In this document: one piece after another, positions 8,741 to 15,642 of the stretch
Layout: each line of letters starts with the position of its first letter
Numbering within the stretch: the first letter of the stretch is position 1
Position numbers and translations under genes: made by a program
Origin: an uncultured Saprospiraceae bacterium
Lineage (GTDB): Bacteria; Bacteroidota; Bacteroidia; Chitinophagales; Saprospiraceae
Length of the DNA: 58,680 bases
Assembly: GCA_937872385.1 (NCBI GenBank)
Contig: CALMSO010000095.1
Location: forward strand, 1 to 58,680
Direction of reading: 5' to 3'
Notes under the pieces: generated by a model
The model's database searches: none
Told to the model about the DNA's origin: nothing
The model's input: the letters and a program-made list of their open reading frames with translations, nothing else

Positions 8741-11404
8741 ATGAAAATCTGGCATTTACTGTTTGTACTGCTGCCTTTTATCAGCCGTGCGCAAGACCTA
8801 CAATTTGGCGGTCTGCAAGGCGACCAACCGCTGCTGCTCACCCCTTCATCCGAAGTGAACCGCACCTTGCAAGGTAAAACCGTCTGGGAAGCGGAGCCTT
8901 TTGGAATGCGCCCGCTGAGCAATACCTTCGAGTGGCTACCCAACCTACAGCCCGGCTGGACCTGGATGGCAGCGTTTAATTTTGAATATAATGGGCAAAA
9001 ACAAAATATTTTTTATTATGATAGCTGGATCGGTACGACCCAACGCAATGCACGCACGGGCGGCCGCAAGCGCAATTTTGAACAAGATGTAACGAAATTA
9101 ATCGCTTCTAATGCTTATCACATGGCGTTTCAGCGCGAAGCTGTAGTGGAAAATGAAATTTTTATCTTTGTTTATTCACCGGATAAAAAAAAGGTCATCA
9201 TAGCATTGGATGAGCGCACCGTCGGCGTAAAAAGACGCCTAGAGTATGATTTTGAAGCAAATGAAGCAAAATTTATCCACATTATTGTACCGCCTAAGGA
9301 ATATACCAATGCCATCTGGTTTCCAGAGGCCTCAAAACGCGAAATTATTGACATTTCTAAAGGTTGGCGCTTTGTACTGGAGGATGCCGATATTAAAAAC
9401 AGACAGGATTTTCCTTTAGTAAATAAAACGCCATTTACTGCTGCAAGAAGCGAGGCCGTTGACCTGCCGCACACCTGGAATGCCCGTGATATTTTTGACC
9501 AGCGCCCACTCAAGGATGCCATTAATGTAATGCCGATGTATCATCGGGGTGCGGGCTGGTATCAAAAAAAATTGCGAATTCCTATTGCCATGAAAGATAA
9601 ATATCTGAAAATCAATTTTTTAGGCGCTAATCAAACTGCCGAAGTATGGTTCAATGGGCAGCGCCTTGGTAAGAACAACAACGGCTATCTCGATTTTCAT
9701 TTCGATATTACACCTTATGTAAAATTCGATCAGGATAATGAAATTATTGTAAAAGTAAATAATGAATTTGATTATAATATTCCGCCGCATTCCGCCGATT
9801 ATAATCAGCAGGGTGGCATTTACCGCGAAGTAGAATTAATAGCGCTCAATCCAGTTTTTGTAAAGAAAACGCTTATTTCCACCCCAGAAGTTAATTTCAA
9901 ACAGGCAAATTATACCGTAAAAACAACCTTGCGTAGCATGAATGAGGCCGCGCAAACCCTGCGCTTAGTGACTAATCTGATTAATCCTTATAATGAAATT
10001 GCAGAATCTTTTACACTTCAGGTAAATATTCCTGCTGGGGGCACCGCCGATATAACGCATACGGGCACCGTATCCACGCCCTTACTTTGGTCGCCTGCCT
10101 ATCCGCATTTATATCAAGTACAAAATATATTATACACTGCCGACGGCGCGACCTGTCTGGATGTGCAAACCGAGCAATTTGGTTTTAGAAGTATCGAGTT
10201 AAGCGCCGATAAAGGGTTGAAAATCAACGGACAAACGACTAAGCTGAAAGGAGTAAATGTACATCAAGATGTGTGGGGCAAAGGCTGGGCAATGAATAAA
10301 GATGATAAACGCCGCGATTTTATAATGATTAAAGAAATGGGCGCTAATTTTGTAAGATTAGCGCATTATCCGCATCATCCGTATGTAATGCACCTGTGTG
10401 ATAGCCTCGGACTGATGGTCTGGTCGGAAATCCCTGTGGTAAATACCGCCGGGCGCAATCAATTCATTGCCAACGCAGTAGATCAAATGGAACGCCTCAT
10501 TTTACGTGATTATAATCATCCTTCGGTTATTATGTGGGGCGTAGGTAATGAATATTATCGCAATTTTTTCACCGAAGCTGATACCGAGTATGCATTGGAA
10601 GTAACGCGCCAAACGGCTGCCAAAGCTAGAGCCCTCGACCCGTACCGCCCAACGGTGCAAGCGCAAAATGATTTGGTGGACAATCGAATTTTACAACTCA
10701 CTGATATTCAAGGTAGAAATCGTTATTTTGGTTGGTATGGCAATGAAAGCTACCGCGACTTTGAGCCAGAAATGCTGAAAGAGCACCGTGCCCATCCCGA
10801 CTGGAAATTATTAGTCAGTGAATATGGCGCCGAAGGTAAATATGGCTATCATGTAAATAACCCGGTAAAGTTTGATCATAGTCTTACCTATCAATTGGCG
10901 CTGCATCGCATGTATTGGGAAACGATCAAAAAGCACGATTTTATTATGGGTGGCGCGCTTTGGAATATGTTTGATTTTGCTTCGTGGGCGAAGGTGGGCA
11001 ATATTCCGCACATCAATCAAAAGGGTACAGCTACTTACGATCGCCGCCCGAAAGGTTTATATTATTATTATCAAAGTGAATGGACGGATAAGCCCATGGT
11101 TTATATTTGGGAGCATACACTTATTCATCGTTATGGGCAGCCAAATGCAGCACAACCAGTAGAAATATTTAGTAATTGTAATGAAGTGGAATTATTTGTA
11201 AATGGCATATCACAAGGTAAGCGCAGTAAAAAAGACGGTTACGTATGGCCGGTGCGCTTCCGCGAAGGGCGCCACGAGCTGAAAGCCATTGGTCACCAGC
11301 ACGGCGAAACTGTAAGCTGGCAAATGGAAATGTATTATCATCATGGTGAAAATCCCAATGATTACAAGGAAGGAAAAGATGTAAATGATGCAACGCGGGG
11401 GTAG
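8741..11404 (+). CDS. GH2 beta-galactosidase-like glycoside hydrolase, secreted
   Basis: 887 residues from the ATG at 8741, which begins the signal peptide MKIWHLLFVLLPFISRAQ; the frame is open 126 bp further upstream but without signal-like sequence. Residues ~20-200 are an extra N-terminal domain I do not recognise. From ~205 (IDISKGWRFVLEDADI) come the GH2 sugar-binding domain (VDLPHTWNARD, AEVWFNGQRLGKN), the immunoglobulin-like domain, and the TIM barrel (LKGVNVHQDVWGKGW). The acid/base is E604 in WGVGNEYYRN and the nucleophile E694 in VSEYGAEG. A C-terminal Ig-like domain follows (VEIFSNCNEVELFVNG). It cleaves terminal beta-linked galactose or a related sugar from oligosaccharides in the periplasm or outside. 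It precedes the GH28 gene by 41 bp on the same strand, a probable transcription unit. Confidence 0.93.
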   Translation: MKIWHLLFVLLPFISRAQDLQFGGLQGDQPLLLTPSSEVNRTLQGKTVWEAEPFGMRPLSNTFEWLPNLQPGWTWMAAFNFEYNGQKQNIFYYDSWIGTTQRNARTGGRKRNFEQDVTKLIASNAYHMAFQREAVVENEIFIFVYSPDKKKVIIALDERTVGVKRRLEYDFEANEAKFIHIIVPPKEYTNAIWFPEASKREIIDISKGWRFVLEDADIKNRQDFPLVNKTPFTAARSEAVDLPHTWNARDIFDQRPLKDAINVMPMYHRGAGWYQKKLRIPIAMKDKYLKINFLGANQTAEVWFNGQRLGKNNNGYLDFHFDITPYVKFDQDNEIIVKVNNEFDYNIPPHSADYNQQGGIYREVELIALNPVFVKKTLISTPEVNFKQANYTVKTTLRSMNEAAQTLRLVTNLINPYNEIAESFTLQVNIPAGGTADITHTGTVSTPLLWSPAYPHLYQVQNILYTADGATCLDVQTEQFGFRSIELSADKGLKINGQTTKLKGVNVHQDVWGKGWAMNKDDKRRDFIMIKEMGANFVRLAHYPHHPYVMHLCDSLGLMVWSEIPVVNTAGRNQFIANAVDQMERLILRDYNHPSVIMWGVGNEYYRNFFTEADTEYALEVTRQTAAKARALDPYRPTVQAQNDLVDNRILQLTDIQGRNRYFGWYGNESYRDFEPEMLKEHRAHPDWKLLVSEYGAEGKYGYHVNNPVKFDHSLTYQLALHRMYWETIKKHDFIMGGALWNMFDFASWAKVGNIPHINQKGTATYDRRPKGLYYYYQSEWTDKPMVYIWEHTLIHRYGQPNAAQPVEIFSNCNEVELFVNGISQGKRSKKDGYVWPVRFREGRHELKAIGHQHGETVSWQMEMYYHHGENPNDYKEGKDVNDATRG

Positions 11405-11436
11405 ATAGTGGGTGATAGGTCATAGGTCATGGGCGA
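11402..11436 (+). repeat. Heptanucleotide tandem repeat (5 units)
   Basis: Five contiguous 7-mers: TAGATAG, TGGGTGA, TAGGTCA, TAGGTCA, TGGGCGA. They fill the short gap between the GH2 stop codon and the GH28 start. The same period-7 structure, with a different core word, fills several gaps further right (35154, 37592, 40768). Confidence 0.6.
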
Positions 11437-11445
11437 TACATAAAA

Positions 11446-12726
11446 ATGATGATAATGAAACTGAGGACGGTATTTATCTTATTATGTAGTTTTTTTGCAA
11501 TTATTGTGCAATCTTTTGCCGTAGAGGTAAATATTCGTGAATTGGGGGCGGTAAATGATGGACAGACGCTTAATACGGCTGTAATACAAGCGGCTATTGA
11601 TTCTTGTGCGCGGGCGGGCGGTGGTGAGGTACGGATACCGGCGGGTGGGGTGTATCTTACGGGTACTATCTATTTGAAAACCAATGTTTTACTAAGCCTT
11701 GAGAGCGGCGCCACGCTGCAAGGTAGTCCGCGCATGGCGGATTATGATGCATTGTTTCCTCATTTAATTATAGCTAATCATATCACAAATACCGGTATCA
11801 TTGGGCAAGGCATCATAGATGGTAATGGAGCTGTATTTTGGGATGAAAATTTTGCGCCCCGTGAGCGCCCGCGCCCTTGGTTGCGTTTTTTTCATTGTCG
11901 GCAGTTGCGCTTTACCGACGTGCAATTGCTCAATTCGCCAGCGCATGTGCTTGATTTAACGCATTGTGATGGAGTTATTATAAATGGGATTCGTATTGTT
12001 AATCATTTACAAAGCCCAAACACCGATGGTATTGACATCCGCGACACGCGCAACGTGCTGATTACCAATTGTTATATTGAAACCGGTGACGACGCCATTT
12101 GTTTGAAATCGCATGATACTTGGGTAGAAAATGTAATAGTAACGCACAATATTATCATGAGTGATGATGCGGCTATAAAATTAGGCACTGGCGGCTATGT
12201 AGGCACGCGTTATTGTACTTTTGCTAACAATATTATACGCAACACGCGCTACGGTATCGCCCTGTTTCAAATGGATGGCGGGCGCTACGAGCATTGCCGT
12301 TTTACGGATATGATTATTCACACTGCCTCGAGGCACCGCACAGAATACCCCATTTTTGTGGATATTGATAAAAGACAAGAAAAGGGTAAATTGGGTAGTA
12401 TTGAGCACATTCAGTTTAGTAATATTCAAATTATATCGCGCGGCAATTGCTTGATAGCTGGACAGAAAAAAGCGCCGTTACGAAATATCCACTTTGATAA
12501 TATTACATTCATTGCCGATGGCGACCCCGCCGATCTCAGCGCTCTCAGAAAGCCGCGTGGTAACAAAACGCTTGGTTATTATGCTGATATGCAAGACTTT
12601 GCACAGCAAAACGCTTGGTTTACCTTTGCGCACATTAAAGGGCTGGCTTTACGCAATGTAACAATTTATCAAAATGATAAAAAACGAAAAGCATTTTATT
12701 TTAAAAATGTAAGTAAACGAAAGTAA
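11446..12726 (+). CDS. GH28 (polygalacturonase-like) family protein, divergent active site
   Basis: 426 residues with signal peptide (MMIMKLRTVFILLCSFF; any of three clustered ATGs could start it). The N-terminal loop (LGAVNDGQTLNTAVIQAAID, GGGEVRIPAGGVYLTGTIYL) and the beta-helix body are those of GH28 pectinases. The motifs NTDGIDIRD and TGDDAICLK supply the three catalytic Asp residues. The downstream GHG and RIK motifs are missing: their positions read SDDAAIKLGTGG and RYGIALFQ. It may act on an unusual galacturonide, rhamnogalacturonide or other glycan, or have altered chemistry. It follows the GH2 gene and fits pectin side-chain breakdown. Confidence 0.85.
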   Translation: MMIMKLRTVFILLCSFFAIIVQSFAVEVNIRELGAVNDGQTLNTAVIQAAIDSCARAGGGEVRIPAGGVYLTGTIYLKTNVLLSLESGATLQGSPRMADYDALFPHLIIANHITNTGIIGQGIIDGNGAVFWDENFAPRERPRPWLRFFHCRQLRFTDVQLLNSPAHVLDLTHCDGVIINGIRIVNHLQSPNTDGIDIRDTRNVLITNCYIETGDDAICLKSHDTWVENVIVTHNIIMSDDAAIKLGTGGYVGTRYCTFANNIIRNTRYGIALFQMDGGRYEHCRFTDMIIHTASRHRTEYPIFVDIDKRQEKGKLGSIEHIQFSNIQIISRGNCLIAGQKKAPLRNIHFDNITFIADGDPADLSALRKPRGNKTLGYYADMQDFAQQNAWFTFAHIKGLALRNVTIYQNDKKRKAFYFKNVSKRK

Positions 12727-12772
12727 AGAGAGATTAGCCCCCGAATTTATTACTCCATCAGCCCTCATCGCC

Positions 12773-13417
12773 TTACACCGCCTTGTAATGCACGCCAGGC
12801 GCATAAGATTGCGTCAGGATTTGTACAAGTTGTTCATAATGGCGCTTATTGGATTGAAAATCAAGACCTTCTGCTTCAATAATGAGTATCGGTAGTGTTT
12901 GCGCTGTCCGGAAAAACTCGAAGTAAGTCTGCTGGATTTGCAGAAGATAGTCCGCCGAAATATCCTGTTCAAAAGCGCGGCCTCTTTTTTGGATGTTGCG
13001 CAGCAGGTCAGGCACCGGCCGATGTAGGTAAACCAATAATTCCGGCTTGGGAAAAGCAGCGTTTAGAATATGAAACAGGCGCTGAAACAAGCGGTATTCT
13101 TCTTCTTTCAAATTATTTTTAGCAAAAAGCAAGGTTTTCAGAAAAAAATAATCCGCTACGATAAATGATTCAAAAAGGCTCTGCTGGGCCAATTCTTCCT
13201 GCAATTGCTTGTGCCGCTCGGTCATAAAAAACAGCTCTACCGGAAAAGCGTACCGCTCCGGATTTTCATAAAAATAGGGTAGGAAAGGATTCTCCGCGAA
13301 GCGCTCTAGCACCAAGCGACAACCAAAATCAGCAGCGAGCATCTGGCAGAGGGTGGTTTTACCGGCACCAATGTTTCCTTCAATTGCTATAAAATTGTGT
13401 GGTATTTGCGGGTTCAA
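12773..13417 (-). CDS. Deoxynucleoside kinase
   Basis: 214 residues. It has an early Walker A (IEGNIGAGKTTLCQ), the ERF substrate loop (LVLERFAENPFL), a conserved region around ELFFMTERHKQL, the catalytic-loop-like SFIVADYFFLKTLLFA, and the LID arginines (NIQKRGRAFEQDIS). This is the dNK/dGK/dCK family, which phosphorylates deoxynucleosides for dNTP salvage in the cytoplasm. Base preference cannot be set from sequence alone. It lies 15 bp downstream of folK on the same strand, a pairing common in Bacteroidota. Confidence 0.93.
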   Translation of the reverse strand: MNPQIPHNFIAIEGNIGAGKTTLCQMLAADFGCRLVLERFAENPFLPYFYENPERYAFPVELFFMTERHKQLQEELAQQSLFESFIVADYFFLKTLLFAKNNLKEEEYRLFQRLFHILNAAFPKPELLVYLHRPVPDLLRNIQKRGRAFEQDISADYLLQIQQTYFEFFRTAQTLPILIIEAEGLDFQSNKRHYEQLVQILTQSYAPGVHYKAV

Positions 13418-13432
13418 TATTGTAATATATTT

Positions 13433-13921
13433 TTACTCAGACGAAATTTTCTTGTGAATTTTATTTTCAAAATTAAAAAAAATATTATAAATAAGTTCCT
13501 GAAAAACAGGATGTATTGCAGTAGGCGCAATCTCAGCAAGTGGTGCCAGCACAAAATCCCGCTGGTGCAGAAAAGGGTGGGGGATGGTCAGTTGCTCGCT
13601 CGTCAGCACGAGGTCATCGTACAGCAAAATATCAATATCAATGAGGCGCTCGCCCCATTTGCGCAGCCGCTGCCGGCCCATGTCTTGCTCGATAGTGAGA
13701 ATGATTTGTAGCACGGCTTCTGGCTCAAGTGTCGTACGCACTTCCAGCGCCTGATTCAGAAAATCCGGTTGATCGGTGATACCCCAAGGTGGTGTTTCGT
13801 ACAACGAAGAAACGCGCTGCACCGGCCCAAGCTCCGTGGCAATGCGCTCGCGGGCCACGCGCAGGTTTTCCTTGCGGTCGCCAAGATTGCTACCGATACC
13901 GAGGTAGAGTGTTGCTTCCAG
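13433..13921 (-). CDS. folK: 2-amino-4-hydroxy-6-hydroxymethyldihydropteridine pyrophosphokinase
   Basis: Folate biosynthesis enzyme that transfers pyrophosphate from ATP to the hydroxymethylpterin. It shows LYLGIGSNLGDRKENL at the N-terminus, then SSLYETPPWGITDQPDFLNQ, and the signature GRQRLRKWGERLIDIDILLY. The first motif needs reading upstream of the GTG at 13858, into a frame that stays open to about 13978 but holds no ATG, GTG or TTG. CTG at 13921 (LEATLYLGIG) is the most plausible start, with ATA or ATT codons as alternatives, so the 5' end given is an estimate. The gene is cotranscribed with the deoxynucleoside kinase. Confidence 0.85.
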   Translation of the reverse strand: MEATLYLGIGSNLGDRKENLRVARERIATELGPVQRVSSLYETPPWGITDQPDFLNQALEVRTTLEPEAVLQIILTIEQDMGRQRLRKWGERLIDIDILLYDDLVLTSEQLTIPHPFLHQRDFVLAPLAEIAPTAIHPVFQELIYNIFFNFENKIHKKISSE

Positions 13922-14019
13922 CGTACGTCTTATTTTATGGTTTGTAATAAAGCGAAAATTACAACGAAAATTGACATTCTATGGCACAAGATTTGTCGGA
14001 AGTGCATTTTATTAAATAA

Positions 14020-14066
14020 AAACCGACCGGTTGGTTTGTTTTTTTCGACCAATTGGTTTATTTTTG
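14020..14066 (+). promoter_or_regulatory. Promoter with two TetR-type operators
   Basis: The Bacteroidota-type promoter is a -33 TTTG at 14035-14038, a 20-nt spacer, and a -7 TATTTTTG at 14059-14066. Operator 1 is an 18-bp near-palindrome centred on ACCGGT (14020-14037, one mismatched pair) and overlaps the -33 box. Operator 2 is the perfect palindrome ACCAATTGGT (14048-14057), in the spacer. Their centres are 24 bp apart. The start codon of the TetR gene is 19 bp after the -7 box, so autorepression is expected. Confidence 0.75.
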
Positions 14067-14084
14067 TAAAAATATCCGGAAGAT

Positions 14085-14675
14085 ATGTCAAAATCCGCAC
14101 GCACCCGAATGTACATTGTAGCGCAAGCCGCCAACTTATTTAACCAAAAAGGCTACGCTGGCACCTCGATGGATGACATTGTGCAAGCCACCGGCTTGTC
14201 GAAAGGGGGGGTGTATGGCAATTTTAAAAGTAAGGAAGACATTGCATTAGCTGCATTCGACCATGCCGTAGAAACGGTAGCCCGCGAAATACGCCAACGC
14301 ACCAAAGCCTATCCGCACGCCTTAGACAAGCTGCGCGCCATCGTAGAATTTTATCATCAACGGGTGCTTTCGCCGCCGGTAGAAGGCGGTTGCCCTATTC
14401 AAAACACTGCGGTAGAAGCCGATGACAGCAATCCGGCCCTGCGCCAAAGCGTACAGCGCGCACTCGCGGAGTGGCAGCAAGGTATCGTGTATGTGCTCGA
14501 ACGTAGCCGTGCCGCTGGCGACATCCAACCGGAGACCGATACCGAAGCCTTTGCCATTCGTTTTATCGCTACGCTGCAAGGTGCTATTTTGCTGACCCGG
14601 CTCTATCGGGACTTGCGCTATTTCGATGCCGTACGTGCGCAACTCTTTCAAATGATTGACGAAATTTCGATATAA
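14085..14675 (+). CDS. TetR/AcrR-family transcriptional repressor
   Basis: 196 residues. The N-terminal helix-turn-helix is typical (AANLFNQKGYAGTSMDDIVQ then TGLSKGGVYGNFKSKEDIAL). The C-terminal ligand domain contains GGCPIQNTAVEADD, a motif seen in the TetR branch with a C-terminal domain of the YxaF/AcrR type. It probably represses itself and the alpha/beta hydrolase 46 bp downstream through the two operators just upstream, and releases on binding a small hydrophobic compound. The ligand is unknown. Confidence 0.93.
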   Translation: MSKSARTRMYIVAQAANLFNQKGYAGTSMDDIVQATGLSKGGVYGNFKSKEDIALAAFDHAVETVAREIRQRTKAYPHALDKLRAIVEFYHQRVLSPPVEGGCPIQNTAVEADDSNPALRQSVQRALAEWQQGIVYVLERSRAAGDIQPETDTEAFAIRFIATLQGAILLTRLYRDLRYFDAVRAQLFQMIDEISI

Positions 14676-14721
14676 AATATTGATTATCAAATACTAAAGC
14701 ATTAAAAAAATCACCCAAAAT

Positions 14722-15642
14722 ATGACGACAGCTATCATGTCCAATCGCATTGAATTCTTGGAAACCAACCATGTGGACACCACGCCTGAACAGCCAGTAG
14801 CCAATCCACCGATTTTGAAATTAGTACAATTAGGTTTTCAAACCCTGGGGCCTTTGTTCCCGGCGCGAGCGGCCCAAATCGCCTACCAATTGTTTTCCAC
14901 GCCGCGCATCCGCGCACGGCACAAAACTTCCGACGAAATGCTCGAATCGGCGCGCATCTTCGAGTTCATATACGGTAAGCAATTGCTAAAAGGCTACGAA
15001 TGGGGTAGGGGAGAGCGCACCATTTTGTTGGTACACGGTTGGGAATCAAGGGGTACGGCCCTACGCACTTTTGCTCCCGCCTTAGTTAGGCAGGGTTTTC
15101 GGGTAGTGGCTTTCGACGGGCCCGCCCACGGCAATTCCGGTGGTAAGCGCACCAATCTCATCCATTTTGCAGGCGCCGTACAGGCAGCTATGCGACAGGT
15201 AGGCAAAGTGCACGGTATTATTGCGCATTCCTTTGGCGGAGCCGCTACGGTATATGCCTTAGCCAATGCCCGACAGCCTTTGCCGATCGAAAAATTAGTA
15301 TTGGTGGCCACACCCAACAGCATAGAAAAAGTATTGCAGGAGACCATTGATACCCTCAAGCTGACCAAACAAGTCTCGCGCCGCTTTTTCCGGCTGATAG
15401 AACAACGCCTGCAAAGACCAGTGCACGAAGCAGATGTCAGTCAGGCCTACCACAAGCTGCGAGTCGGCGCTGCACTCATAGTGCATGACAAACGCGACCC
15501 CGTAGTGCCTTTCGCGGCTGCCGAAACCATCATGGCGCACTGGACAAAAGCCACGCTACTCGCTTCAGAAGGCTACGGGCACTATCGCCTGATGAAAAAC
15601 CCCGATCTGATTGAGCGAGTAGCGCGGTTTATCGTTGATTAA
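14722..15642 (+). CDS. Alpha/beta hydrolase
   Basis: 306 residues, no signal peptide, so cytoplasmic. Motifs in order: LLVHGWESRG (oxyanion loop), AFDGPAHGNSGG, the nucleophile elbow IAHSFGGAA (Ser), the acid in IVHDKRDPVVP (Asp) and the histidine in GYGHYRLMKNP. A family of about 300 residues with a long N-terminal helix section of this kind is common in Bacteroidota and uncharacterised. The substrate is probably an ester or amide. Its place behind the TetR gene suggests induction by a toxic or unusual compound. Its last four bases overlap the stop codon of the convergent M16 peptidase gene. Confidence 0.9.
   Translation: MTTAIMSNRIEFLETNHVDTTPEQPVANPPILKLVQLGFQTLGPLFPARAAQIAYQLFSTPRIRARHKTSDEMLESARIFEFIYGKQLLKGYEWGRGERTILLVHGWESRGTALRTFAPALVRQGFRVVAFDGPAHGNSGGKRTNLIHFAGAVQAAMRQVGKVHGIIAHSFGGAATVYALANARQPLPIEKLVLVATPNSIEKVLQETIDTLKLTKQVSRRFFRLIEQRLQRPVHEADVSQAYHKLRVGAALIVHDKRDPVVPFAAAETIMAHWTKATLLASEGYGHYRLMKNPDLIERVARFIVD

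Noticed and set aside
13433..13858. folK starting at the GTG at 13858
   Set aside because: That start would cut off the GIGSNLGDR motif needed for pterin and ATP binding, although it is the first usual start codon in the frame.
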